Positions 18,574-27,324 of a DNA stretch of 64,000 bases are shown here, piece by piece (position 1 is the first letter of the stretch; each line of letters begins with the position of its first letter). The stretch is from NCBI GenBank assembly GCA_021772515.1, contig JAJFLU010000045.1, positions 62,001-126,000 of the forward strand, read 5' to 3'. The DNA comes from Opitutales bacterium. GTDB lineage: Bacteria > Verrucomicrobiota > Verrucomicrobiia > Opitutales > UBA2987. A program made the translations under genes and the position numbers. The notes beneath the pieces were generated by a model. The model worked only from the letters and a program-made list of their open reading frames with translations. It searched no databases and was not told the origin of the DNA.

Positions 18574-20484
18574 TTAATGTATTAATAGAGCAGCCAGTTG
18601 ATCGAGAATTTCGTTCGTCCTGTCGGCTCCGGTCAGGAATAAATCGGCATTTTCCTTTAATTCGGACTCCAGCTCATCGGGATTGCGTCCGAATATTTGT
18701 AGCGCCAGTTTGATTCGGGGATCAATTTGCCGGATGCTGTTGGTTAAATCCATCAACCCTTCGTCATTGCCAATTTCGATCAATATGACCACCTCCGGGC
18801 GAACCTGCGCTTCCCTCAGGTAGCGGGTCATTTGCTCGTGGTCGTTAAATGTGATAACTTCCCAATCGAGATTACGCATCTCCGACACCAGACTGAGTTG
18901 ATGAGGTTCCTGTTTGGCATAAACAGCGAACCGCGGCCGCTCCTTGAAGTAATGCTCTGTTTTAAGCTCGGAAACCTCACTCAAAGGTAGCTTTCTCATA
19001 TCTGCCAATGGGAAATAGATAAAAAACGTAGTTCCCTTTTCAAGCTCACTCCCTACGGCGATATTTCCACCATTTTCTTCGATGAAAAGCTCGGCGTTGT
19101 AAAGCCCCAAACCGGACCCTTGCAGGTTGTCCTTGGTGGTGAAGTAAGGGTCGAAGAGCTTCCCTATTTGCTCCTCATCGATCCCGCAGCCATTGTCCCT
19201 GAACTGTATTTCAACGCCATCCTTGGGGGCCTCAAAACTTCCTCCACTGGCGCGTTTGAATATTTTCTCCCCTTTTTCCGCATACTTCACATTGATAAAT
19301 ATCTTCCCCTGCGTTTGGATCGCATCGCGTGAATTTATGGCCAAATTCAGCATGGTTTGCCTAAATCCGACTTCATCCAGATAAACGGGAAATTCCTTCC
19401 CTGTGAATTGGGTCACAATGGTGGTTTTTTTCGGGAATATGAGGGAGATCAAATCCATTTGGCGTCCGATCAATTCTTCCACATTGTGGAAATTTTTCTG
19501 GCAAACCACCTCACGATTTAATTCGAGTATGCGCCGAACCATTTGCTGAGAATCCAGAGAACAACTCCGAATCATTTCCATTCCCCTGTAAAGCCGGTCA
19601 TTCTTGTCCAGAGACGAGCTATAAAGTTCGCTCAACGAATGGATACCCGAAATTAAATTGTTGAAATCGTGCACGAGACCCACGGTCAGGGTCGAGATAT
19701 TCTCCTTCCAACCGGCATTGGCCAGCCGCTTTTCTGCGATTACCTGCCGGGTTAGGTCCAGCCAAACGCCATCGTAACCCAACAGGATGCCCGAGGGGGA
19801 TAATTGCGGGGTTCGCACCTCTAACAGGTAAAGAATATTGCCGCTCTCCGGGTGGTGAATCTGGACCAGGCTGGAAAATGTTTTTCCACCTTCTGAACGC
19901 GATTTTAGCTCCCCAATGTAGGCTTCACCGTCTTTTTTGCGAATCATTTCGAGAAACCGGTTTCCACTGCTATATAAAGGATCCGGCGAACTGCCCAACA
20001 GTCTCTCGAAACCGGCGCCTATGAAGCTGAAAGAAAGGTCGGCCCTTTGGTTGAAAAATATTCCAGGAAAATTATGCGTATAGCTTTCAATACGACTCTC
20101 CGCAGTTTGAAGTCGCAGAAAAAGCTGCTCGATCAGAACGGCATTCCAGGAAATATCTCTGATCGAGGAATTCTTTAATTCCTCATAGGGTGCGAGTGAG
20201 GGAATTAAGGTAATATAGGTCCCATGCGCGGTCGGCAGGGCATGGACGGTGAGACCGGTTGCCAAGCTATTCCCCCGCGTCGTCCATGGAAGATAGAGAG
20301 GCGGGAACGGATCACTGAAATCCTCAGGTAGTATATCCGCCCAATCGGCATTCAAGTTGACTAAAACATCACGCAGGCAGCCGCCTTTAAACTCACTGGA
20401 CTGTCCATTGATTAATTGAGAACATTGCGAAGAGTATTCTTTGATGATTCCTTCGTCGTTAATCAGAAACTGGTAAGTATCCAA
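18574..20484 (-). CDS. PAS-domain hybrid histidine kinase with degenerate receiver
   Basis: A 636-residue soluble sensor kinase with no obvious membrane segment. PAS-like domains occupy about residues 1-100 and 130-245. The dimerisation/phosphoacceptor helix has H272 in GLVHDFNN. The ATPase domain has NLAINSRDAIQ, FRDNGCGIDEEQ and GSGLGLYNA. The C-terminal 120 residues look like a receiver fold, but the expected Asp position reads VILIEIGND, so it is probably not phosphorylated. The only start in this frame after the upstream stop is a TTG at 20484. It forms an operon with the response regulator just downstream and is divergent from the flagellar operon. Confidence 0.78.
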   Translation of the reverse strand: MDTYQFLINDEGIIKEYSSQCSQLINGQSSEFKGGCLRDVLVNLNADWADILPEDFSDPFPPLYLPWTTRGNSLATGLTVHALPTAHGTYITLIPSLAPYEELKNSSIRDISWNAVLIEQLFLRLQTAESRIESYTHNFPGIFFNQRADLSFSFIGAGFERLLGSSPDPLYSSGNRFLEMIRKKDGEAYIGELKSRSEGGKTFSSLVQIHHPESGNILYLLEVRTPQLSPSGILLGYDGVWLDLTRQVIAEKRLANAGWKENISTLTVGLVHDFNNLISGIHSLSELYSSSLDKNDRLYRGMEMIRSCSLDSQQMVRRILELNREVVCQKNFHNVEELIGRQMDLISLIFPKKTTIVTQFTGKEFPVYLDEVGFRQTMLNLAINSRDAIQTQGKIFINVKYAEKGEKIFKRASGGSFEAPKDGVEIQFRDNGCGIDEEQIGKLFDPYFTTKDNLQGSGLGLYNAELFIEENGGNIAVGSELEKGTTFFIYFPLADMRKLPLSEVSELKTEHYFKERPRFAVYAKQEPHQLSLVSEMRNLDWEVITFNDHEQMTRYLREAQVRPEVVILIEIGNDEGLMDLTNSIRQIDPRIKLALQIFGRNPDELESELKENADLFLTGADRTNEILDQLAALLIH

Positions 20485-20486
20485 AA

Positions 20487-20512
20487 CTGATCCCGGATCA
20501 GCGGCATCCGCT
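20487..20512. promoter_or_regulatory. Two adjoining palindromes before the kinase start
   Basis: CTGATCC-C-GGATCAG (20487-20501) and AGCGG-CAT-CCGCT (20500-20512) abut each other, immediately upstream of the TTG start of the kinase gene on the minus strand. They could be an operator, or two small hairpins in the mRNA leader. The arrangement is visible in sequence; the role is inferred. Confidence 0.35.
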
Positions 20513-20885
20513 GAACTCTGTGGAAGAGGAACAACTGTGGTTGGCGAAGAAATATTAATAATCTTTAGGTTCTGATTCGCTAATTAGATAATGCCTGCGG
20601 CACTCGCAAATACGGCATGGAGTAGCAGTATAATGGTTATCGGTTTCATTGCGCGCCTGTTGGTATTTCGGAAGGAAATCAAATTTTTTCATCAAAATTA
20701 TTTTCCTTATTGAAGAGGGAAAATATTTCCTTCGATACCCCTGCGCACATATTTGCCGGTTTATTTCGGACCACTGAAAAAAGGGGAATATATTTCCATA
20801 AAACGATCTATTGGAATTAATATTCATTGATAAACATATTTATATCCTCCTGAGTATTAACTGTATGTAAGATTTATCCTCTGCT
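20513..20885. other. Intergenic region between kinase and flgB
   Basis: This A/T-rich gap between divergent genes holds no ORF I believe in. The minus-strand frame at 20555-20827 has no recognisable protein features. Apart from the palindromes at its left edge and the sigma-54 promoter at its right edge, I see nothing distinct. Confidence 0.5.
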
Positions 20886-20902
20886 TGGCACAGGCATTGC
20901 TA
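20886..20902 (+). promoter_or_regulatory. Sigma-54 promoter of flgB operon
   Basis: TGGCAC-aggca-TTGCTA matches the sigma-54 consensus TGGCAC-N5-TTGCW at every conserved base, with GG and GC exactly ten bases apart. Transcription would start about twelve bases after the -12 GC, at 20911-20913, which coincides with the flgB ATG at 20913. Use of sigma-54 requires an activator ATPase, which is not in this window. Confidence 0.8.
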
Positions 20903-20912
20903 ATGCCGAGAT

Positions 20913-21296
20913 ATGATCGAAGGAATCTTCGCCTCTGAAAAGTATGTTGCCTCAAAGAAGCTGCTCGATGCCGCCGCTTTGCGTCATAAAGCGCTGGCTG
21001 GCAATCTGGCCAATATCGAAACACCCGGCTACAAAAGGGTCGATATTGCTCCTTCCTTTAAATCGCAACTGACGGGTTACCTGAAAAAGGGGGACCTCCA
21101 AAGCATTTCCAGCCTCGATCCCTCTCTTCAGGTGGACACCGATACCGGCGCTGTAAGACCTGACGGCAATAATGTAGAGCTTGATCGCGAGCTTCTCAAA
21201 GTAAATCAAAATTCCCTTGAATACGAGGTGCTTACCCAATTTGTCAGCAGTTCTATCAAACACCTGAAAACCGCGATCACTGGCCGGATCAATTAA
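20913..21296 (+). CDS. flgB: Flagellar proximal rod protein FlgB
   Basis: Part of the periplasmic rod that connects the MS ring to the hook. The 127-residue protein has the rod-family N-terminal helix and motif NLANIETPGYKRVDI, and a C-terminal coiled-coil helix ending FVSSSIKHLKTAITGRIN. The start cannot be moved far downstream without losing the conserved N-terminus. It is the first gene of a 27-gene flagellar transcription unit and its ATG sits at the predicted sigma-54 transcription start. Confidence 0.95.
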   Translation: MIEGIFASEKYVASKKLLDAAALRHKALAGNLANIETPGYKRVDIAPSFKSQLTGYLKKGDLQSISSLDPSLQVDTDTGAVRPDGNNVELDRELLKVNQNSLEYEVLTQFVSSSIKHLKTAITGRIN

Positions 21297-21339
21297 CCTC
21301 TATCATGCATCGCATCAATAATTTCACCTGTTTTCTACC

Positions 21340-21765
21340 ATGAATCTTATACCGGCAGTTAATATTTCCGCTGATGCCCTCAGCGCCGAAAAAATTCGTA
21401 TGAACATTGTGGCTCAAAATATTGCCAATGCCCATACGACCAAAGACAGCAATGGTGATGTTTATCAGCGAAAGATAGTTTCCTTCGAGTCGATCATGGA
21501 TAGTAAATCCACCTCCGCAGAATCACCGGATATGGCAAAAACCGTTCGCATCGGAAGCATCTCGAAAGACACCACTCCGGGCAAAAAAATCTACCACCCC
21601 CAGCACCCCGATGCCGATGAAGATGGTATGGTCGAGATGCCCAACGTCGAAATTTCGCGTGAAATGGTGGATTTGATCGCTGCCTCACGGGCCTATGAGG
21701 CCAACCTTTCTGTCATCAAGACCGCCCGCCAAATGGCGCAACAGGCTCTCTCTATTGGCCGATGA
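21340..21765 (+). CDS. flgC: Flagellar proximal rod protein FlgC
   Basis: Second proximal-rod subunit, 141 residues. It has the family signatures near the N-terminus (IRMNIVAQNIANAHTT) and the C-terminus (MPNVEISREMVDLIAASRAYEANL). It is exported by the flagellar type III apparatus. It follows flgB after 43 bases in the usual flgB-flgC-fliE order. Confidence 0.95.
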   Translation: MNLIPAVNISADALSAEKIRMNIVAQNIANAHTTKDSNGDVYQRKIVSFESIMDSKSTSAESPDMAKTVRIGSISKDTTPGKKIYHPQHPDADEDGMVEMPNVEISREMVDLIAASRAYEANLSVIKTARQMAQQALSIGR

Positions 21766-21803
21766 ACCCTCTGAAAAAAAAGAAAGTTAGCTAACCCAAT
21801 ACC

Positions 21804-22325
21804 ATGTCTTTTATCAATTCCATATCAGGTTTTGGCAGTTCAATGCTAAAAAATCTGCAACCCGATGCAGACCAAGGCAACCAGGGCGATAAAGTCAGCG
21901 CCAACGACCTGAGTAATCTGCAGAATGTCGACATATCCAAGGCAAAAGCTGCCATCGAACAATTGAAGAAGACAGACTTCTCTAAAGCCCCCGATTTACT
22001 AGACAGACTGGCCTCTCACATAGAAGGGCAATTCCAATTTGGCGCCTCAGACTCCATTCAGCCCGGTAATTTCTCGTCCCCGATTAGATCGGGAGGAAGC
22101 GGTGCCCCAACCCTCCCGGACATGTTTTCCAAACTCGTTGACGGGGTAAACGCAAAAGGCGCCGCCGCCCGCGATGAAACCGTTAAATTGATGTCGGGTG
22201 AAACCGATAATATCCACCAGAGCATCATAGCCCTGCAGGAAGCGGGAGTCGCTTTTACACTATTGGTCGAAGTTCGCAATAAACTGGTCGAATCCTACCA
22301 GGAACTAATGCGAATGCAGGTATAG
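21804..22325 (+). CDS. fliE: Flagellar MS-ring/rod junction protein FliE, extended
   Basis: FliE joins the MS ring to the proximal rod and is an early export substrate. The last 100 residues show the family pattern (MFSKLVDGVN, then HQSIIALQEAGVAFTLLVEVRNKLV and ELMRMQV). The protein is 173 residues, about 65 longer than the enteric form because of a polar, Gln/Asp-rich N-terminal extension. It starts 38 bases after flgC. Confidence 0.9.
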   Translation: MSFINSISGFGSSMLKNLQPDADQGNQGDKVSANDLSNLQNVDISKAKAAIEQLKKTDFSKAPDLLDRLASHIEGQFQFGASDSIQPGNFSSPIRSGGSGAPTLPDMFSKLVDGVNAKGAAARDETVKLMSGETDNIHQSIIALQEAGVAFTLLVEVRNKLVESYQELMRMQV

Positions 22326-22357
22326 AGGGGCTCCGCTAGGTCTTTAAATCTTCAAAT

Positions 22358-23920
22358 ATGAATATGTATTTCAAACAGTTGCTCAAATTATGGTCCGAAT
22401 TGGGCGTTAATCAAAAGGTTTCCATAACCTTATCCTTTGCTGGTGTCATAGCCGGTATGGTAGCGCTGCTGGTCTGGACTAGCCAACCAAGCATGAGGAT
22501 GCTCTACGGAAAACTGGAATCCCAGGATATTTCCGAAGTATTGGCAATAATCGAGGATCAAAGTATTCCCTACCGAATTGGTGAAGGGGGCACATCCATC
22601 TACGTTCCCGGAGATATGGTTTACAAATTGCGCATGGATTTGGCCGCCAAAGGCATACCCAATGGCGGGGGAGTCGGATTCGAGATTTTTGACCAAGGTA
22701 ATTTCGGCATCAGTGATTTCGTCCAACGCACAAACTACCTGCGCGCCGTGCAGGGAGAGCTCTCGCGCACCATTTCCCAATTGCAGGGGATTCGCAGCGC
22801 GCGGGTGATGGTAGTTGTGCCGGAAAACAAGCTCCTCGTCACCAACCAAAAAGGCCGAGCGACTGCCTCCGTATTTGTTGATACCGGGGGCGGTGTCTTG
22901 CCACAGGACGCCGTAAATTCCATCCGCTTCATCGTATCCAACTCCGTGGAAGGACTGCTGCTCGATGATGTGGCCGTAGTCGACAACCACGGAAAAGTGC
23001 TATCCGAAGATCTTCGTCAGGATGGCATCGCGGGAATAGGCACGGGTCAGTTCAAGTACCGTAAAAGTATGGAAGATTACTTTGTCCGAAAAATTGAAAG
23101 TATGTTGGGCAAAGTCGTGGGACCGGGAAACGTGGTCGCCAGGGTGTCAGTGGATGTCGATTCCGAAGCCTCGACCATCGTTAGAGAGACGTTTGACCCC
23201 GATGGGCAGGTCGCCAGGTCGGAAACCAATACCGAAGATACCGTAACTACCTCCGAAGCGCGGCCCAATCAATCGATCGGGGTTGCCGCCAATTCACCGC
23301 AGGAAGGCGGGCAGGAATCTGCCACAACGAATAACACGCGGGAAAGCCACAAAAACAAAACCACCTCCTATGAAATTAATCGATCCACCAAAGAAACGGT
23401 AAAGGCGCCGGGAACCATAAAGGAAATCACCGCTGCGGTATTTATTGCCATGCGGACGGAAGGGGAGGGCGAGGACTCGAAAACACTACCCCGTTCGGCG
23501 GAAGAAATCGGCACTTTGCAAAGAATGGTGCACAATGCCCTTGGGTTGGATGTATCCACTCAACAAGGTTTGGTTACGCTCGAGGAAACAGTGTTTCACA
23601 CGGTGGAAAAGGCTCCTGAAGACAGTTTGGTTCAGTTGCAGGATCAATTCATGAGATGGTATGATGTTGCGCGTAATTTCTTCGCAGTGGGCATAGCCGT
23701 GGTCATGTTCATAATTTTTCTTCGCATGGTAAAACGGCATAAGCCAGGGTTCGTAGATACCGAAATTATTACTGAAGCCGGCCCCAGAGGAATACGACAG
23801 GCATCGGATGTGAGTACCTTTTTAACACCGGAACTACTCAATGATTTAATCCGTGAAAAACCGGAAAATGTAAGCACAGCGCTTAAAAATTGGGCCACTA
23901 ATGGACCTGCCGGAAAATAA
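22358..23920 (+). CDS. fliF: Flagellar MS-ring protein FliF
   Basis: Builds the membrane ring that houses the export gate and carries the C ring. The 520-residue protein has an N-terminal membrane segment (about 24-45), ring-building motifs with YGKLESQDI and GQFKYRKSMEDYF, a low-complexity periplasmic region around 290-330, and a second membrane segment near 430-450 (FFAVGIAVVMFIIFLRMV). The cytoplasmic tail, including PELLNDLIREKPENV, is the FliG-binding part. Confidence 0.95.
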   Translation: MNMYFKQLLKLWSELGVNQKVSITLSFAGVIAGMVALLVWTSQPSMRMLYGKLESQDISEVLAIIEDQSIPYRIGEGGTSIYVPGDMVYKLRMDLAAKGIPNGGGVGFEIFDQGNFGISDFVQRTNYLRAVQGELSRTISQLQGIRSARVMVVVPENKLLVTNQKGRATASVFVDTGGGVLPQDAVNSIRFIVSNSVEGLLLDDVAVVDNHGKVLSEDLRQDGIAGIGTGQFKYRKSMEDYFVRKIESMLGKVVGPGNVVARVSVDVDSEASTIVRETFDPDGQVARSETNTEDTVTTSEARPNQSIGVAANSPQEGGQESATTNNTRESHKNKTTSYEINRSTKETVKAPGTIKEITAAVFIAMRTEGEGEDSKTLPRSAEEIGTLQRMVHNALGLDVSTQQGLVTLEETVFHTVEKAPEDSLVQLQDQFMRWYDVARNFFAVGIAVVMFIIFLRMVKRHKPGFVDTEIITEAGPRGIRQASDVSTFLTPELLNDLIREKPENVSTALKNWATNGPAGK

Positions 23921-23950
23921 TATTTTGAAGGACTTTAGGAAGCACTACCA

Positions 23951-24985
23951 ATGAGCAATTCCAATCTACAGCATATCGATTACACACAGTTGGGGAAATT
24001 GCAAAAGCTGGCTCTTTTCATGATCGTGATTGGTCCCGAGGCGGCCGCCGATTTGCTAAAACACTTTGAAGATCCCGATATCGAAATGATATGCCGGGAA
24101 ATCACTACTTTCAAAATAATCCAAAAATCCATCCAGGATAAAACAATTGATGAATTTGCCGATATAATCGGTGAAAGTCTCAACGCCATTTTAGGCGGCC
24201 CGCATTTTGCCCAGAGGGCTCTCGAACTGGCTAAAGGTGATTACCAGGCCATTAACATGCTCGGGCGGATTGCACCCATTGGCAACACATCGGAGGTCAT
24301 TCGCGAAGTCAGCGAGATGGAACCTCGGCAGATTTATAACCTCATACGCAACGAGCAATCTCAGACCATCGCCTTTGTTATCTCCCATCTCAGTTTGGAA
24401 AAAGCCGCCGAAATGCTCTCCATGCTCACCCCCGATGTGCGTGAGGAAGTAGTCGAGCGGATTGGGTGCATGGAGGATACATCGCTGGAACATGTCAATA
24501 AGGTCGTGCAATGCTTGAAGACACACTTCAGCCACAAACAAAAACCCACCATGCACCACAGCGGTGGTGTTCGCTCGGTTGCCGACCTTATGAACCTTAT
24601 GGATAAGGATGTCAGCAAAGGCTTGCTCGGCAAGATCGAAGAGCGGAACCCGGCTTTGGGCGCAAAAATACGCCGGAAAATGTTCAGCTTCGAAGATCTT
24701 GTTCGCCTGGAAACTATGGACCTGCAGCGCATTGCCCGCGAAATAGAAATGTCAGACCTCGTGGTGGCCATGAAATCCGCCAATGCCACCCTCCAATCAG
24801 CCATCTTTTCTTCGGTATCGAAAAGGGCTGCCGAAACCCTCAAAGAGGAAATCGGAATGCTTGGCCCGGTTCGCCTCAAAGATGTCGAGGCCGCGCAGGA
24901 TCGAATTATTCAAGTTGTCCGCCGCCTCGAGGAAGACGGAGAAATTACAATCGATATGGGAAGTGGTGATCGTGTATTGGTTTGA
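23951..24985 (+). CDS. fliG: Flagellar motor switch protein FliG
   Basis: C-ring protein that contacts MotA and generates torque. The 344-residue length is typical. Recognisable elements are the N-terminal KLALFMIVIGPEAAADLLKH, the middle-domain IRNEQSQTIAFVISHL, and the C-terminal torque helix region with FEDLVRLETMDLQRI and LKEEIGMLGPVRLKDVE. It starts 30 bases after fliF and overlaps the start of fliH. Confidence 0.95.
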   Translation: MSNSNLQHIDYTQLGKLQKLALFMIVIGPEAAADLLKHFEDPDIEMICREITTFKIIQKSIQDKTIDEFADIIGESLNAILGGPHFAQRALELAKGDYQAINMLGRIAPIGNTSEVIREVSEMEPRQIYNLIRNEQSQTIAFVISHLSLEKAAEMLSMLTPDVREEVVERIGCMEDTSLEHVNKVVQCLKTHFSHKQKPTMHHSGGVRSVADLMNLMDKDVSKGLLGKIEERNPALGAKIRRKMFSFEDLVRLETMDLQRIAREIEMSDLVVAMKSANATLQSAIFSSVSKRAAETLKEEIGMLGPVRLKDVEAAQDRIIQVVRRLEEDGEITIDMGSGDRVLV

Positions 24986-25553
24986 ACGCATAAATTTGGC
25001 TGAACCCCTCAAAGGAGTTCGAGTTGCCTACGCCGGTCCCGCCCCCATTTCGGGCCTTCAGGCCGACGAATTGCGGCGGGAATCTCACAGTGTGGGCTAT
25101 GATGAAGCCAGCGGTTTTTACAACCAGCAAATACTCGAACTTAGAAACGATGCCTCTTACTTGCAGGAATCTGTTTTGCAAAAAATTCAGGAACAATTTG
25201 ATCGGGCAATGGAGGAAATTAATTCCAGTTTACCCAAATTACTTCTGTCGATGGTAAGAGGAATTTGGGGTGAATTAGCGCTGGATCAAAATTCGGTTAA
25301 AAAAATTGTCGAGGAAGTGCTCAGCGATCTCTCACCGGAGGAGGAAGCGCTTGAAATTTCGCTCTGCCCAGCGGATTTAGCCCTCCTGGGTAACGGCCCC
25401 CAAGCTCCTCAAAATCGTTATCCGGCCATTGTTGTAAAAGAAAACCCCAACCTTCAATCGGGAGACTGCATGGTTCGAAGCCGCTTTGGCGCTATCGATG
25501 CCACAGTGGCCACCAAAATCAAGAAAATTGAAAAGGAGTTGCTGGAGGTATGA
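24972..25553 (+). CDS. fliH: Flagellar export ATPase regulator FliH
   Basis: Stator-like protein that holds the FliI ATPase at the export gate. The product is about 193 residues with a central coiled coil (QQILELRNDASYLQES, then EQFDRAMEEINSSL) and a C-terminal domain ending FGAIDATVATKIKKIEKEL, as in FliH/YscL. The frame is open well back into fliG, so the start is uncertain. GTG 24972 (GGGAA just upstream, 14-base overlap with fliG) is my choice; GTG 24966 is possible. The stop overlaps fliI by four bases. Confidence 0.85.
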   Translation: MYWFERINLAEPLKGVRVAYAGPAPISGLQADELRRESHSVGYDEASGFYNQQILELRNDASYLQESVLQKIQEQFDRAMEEINSSLPKLLLSMVRGIWGELALDQNSVKKIVEEVLSDLSPEEEALEISLCPADLALLGNGPQAPQNRYPAIVVKENPNLQSGDCMVRSRFGAIDATVATKIKKIEKELLEV

Positions 25554-26872
25554 TTAAGAGCCTAACCGACAATTTAGACTGGATGCATAAACGCATCGAG
25601 AGTGCTGGGCAGATGGAAAAAATCGGTAAAGTAACTCAGGTTACCGGATTGATTATACAATCCGAAGGCCCCGAAGTTTCTCTCGGTGAAATGTGTGATA
25701 TTTACTCGACCCGCCGTAATTTGTCGATCGCCGCCGAGGTTGTTGGATTCAAGGAAAACCGCATCCTTCTCATGCCCCTTGGCCCCATGCAGGAGATTCA
25801 TCCCGGTTGCAGAGTGGTGGCATCTGCGCAAACGGCCAGCGTTCCAACCGGAGAAGGGTTGGTGGGCCGTATCATTGATGGCTTGGGTAAACCCATTGAT
25901 GGCAAAGGGCCGCTCCGGGTCCACTATTCTGGCGGATTAAACAGACAGGCTCCAAACCCCATGGCGAGGCAGCCCATCAACCAACCATTCCAGACAGGCA
26001 TTCGTTCAATCGACGCCTTTGCGCCGATGGGTAAGGGGCAGAGAATGGGTATTTTTGCTGGCAGTGGAGTCGGAAAATCTACCGTCATCGGTATGATTTC
26101 AAGGGGATCCGAGGCGGACATAAATGTGATCGCGCTCGTTGGGGAACGGGGTCGCGAGTTGCGTGAATTTATTGAAAACGATCTCGGCCCGGAAGGCATG
26201 GCCAAGTCAATCGTTGTGGTATCCACCTCCGATCAACCTGCCCCCCTGAGATTGCGAGCCGCCTTGCTCGCCACCGCTATCGCCGAGTCTTTTCGGGATG
26301 ATGGCCGTCATGTCCTCCTCCTCATGGATTCGGTTACACGCTTTGCGATGGCCCAACGGGAGATCGGACTTGCAGTTGGCGAGCCCCCGACTTCTCGAGG
26401 TTACACACCCTCGGTTTTCTCGGTTTTGCCGCGCCTTTTGGAACGCTCAGGTATGGGCGAAAAGGGATCCATCACCGCCCTTTATACAATTTTGGTAGAC
26501 GGGGATGATCTAAATGAACCGGTGGCCGATTCCGTAAGGGGAATTCTCGATGGACACATTGTATTGAGTCGCGCCCTTGCCACGGCCAACCATTATCCAC
26601 CAGTCGATGTCCTCGAAAGCGTCAGTCGCCTGGTCCGCAATGTTTGCACGCCGGAGGATGTCGAGTATGTTTCGCAGGCTCGGGATTTGTTGGCCTTATA
26701 TAGGAAAAACGAGGATCTTATAAATATTGGAGCCTATGTTAAAAACAGCAATCCGAGAATCGATATGGCCATTGCCAAACACCCCCTACTGACGGAGTTT
26801 TTGCGTCAGACTCCCGATCTACTTTCCCCTCGAGAGGAAACTCTCGCCAAGCTCAAGGAGTTGCTGCGATGA
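25550..26872 (+). CDS. fliI: Flagellum-specific export ATPase FliI
   Basis: Hexameric ATPase, related to F1-beta, that energises and unfolds cargo for flagellar export. Walker A is GSGVGKST, Walker B LLMDSVTRFAMA, and the family signature QREIGLAVGEPPTSRGYTPS is present. At 440 residues it is the normal size. The ATG overlaps the fliH stop as ATGA behind a GGAGG site. Confidence 0.96.
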   Translation: MIKSLTDNLDWMHKRIESAGQMEKIGKVTQVTGLIIQSEGPEVSLGEMCDIYSTRRNLSIAAEVVGFKENRILLMPLGPMQEIHPGCRVVASAQTASVPTGEGLVGRIIDGLGKPIDGKGPLRVHYSGGLNRQAPNPMARQPINQPFQTGIRSIDAFAPMGKGQRMGIFAGSGVGKSTVIGMISRGSEADINVIALVGERGRELREFIENDLGPEGMAKSIVVVSTSDQPAPLRLRAALLATAIAESFRDDGRHVLLLMDSVTRFAMAQREIGLAVGEPPTSRGYTPSVFSVLPRLLERSGMGEKGSITALYTILVDGDDLNEPVADSVRGILDGHIVLSRALATANHYPPVDVLESVSRLVRNVCTPEDVEYVSQARDLLALYRKNEDLINIGAYVKNSNPRIDMAIAKHPLLTEFLRQTPDLLSPREETLAKLKELLR

Positions 26873-27321
26873 AAAAATTTACCTTTCCCCTGGAGGCCGT
26901 TCTCATTGTGCGTAGATCCGAAAGATCCAAGGCGCAAAAAGATTACTTGGAGGCGCTTGGCAAACACAGGAAACTGCGTTTATCCGAAAATGAAGCCAGA
27001 ATTCAAATAGAAAAAATGATGGAGAAGATGAACGAAAATCGCCTTCACACTTTCTCTGTTCAAAGCCAAAATTTCGACCTCGATATGCTGAGTAACTCAT
27101 TTTCAAATTTGCGGACACTTAATGATAAACTCTTAGAATCAGAGCATAATTTGAATAAGTATCTGGAGCAATTCCTTCTATCCAAACAAAAAGAGAAGCT
27201 GTTGAACAAATTACGAAAAAAACGCTTGGACTCTTTTAATAAAGAAATGGAGAGAAATGAGGAAAAACAGATTGAAGAGCTGGTCAACACACGCCAGACA
27301 GCGAACGCCTTTTTTCAATAA
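26869..27321 (+). CDS. fliJ: Flagellar export chaperone FliJ
   Basis: A 150-residue coiled-coil protein that starts inside the fliI stop (ATGA overlap). FliJ occupies this position in many bacteria and escorts empty chaperones to the export gate. Sequence conservation in the family is low. The assignment rests on the N-terminal FTFPLEAVLIVRRSER pattern, the long charged helices, the length and the location. Confidence 0.85.
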   Translation: MKKFTFPLEAVLIVRRSERSKAQKDYLEALGKHRKLRLSENEARIQIEKMMEKMNENRLHTFSVQSQNFDLDMLSNSFSNLRTLNDKLLESEHNLNKYLEQFLLSKQKEKLLNKLRKKRLDSFNKEMERNEEKQIEELVNTRQTANAFFQ

Positions 27322-27324
27322 GCA

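Noticed and set aside
20555-20827. 90-residue minus-strand ORF before flgB
   Set aside because: No ribosome site, no recognised motif, and A/T-rich intergenic composition.
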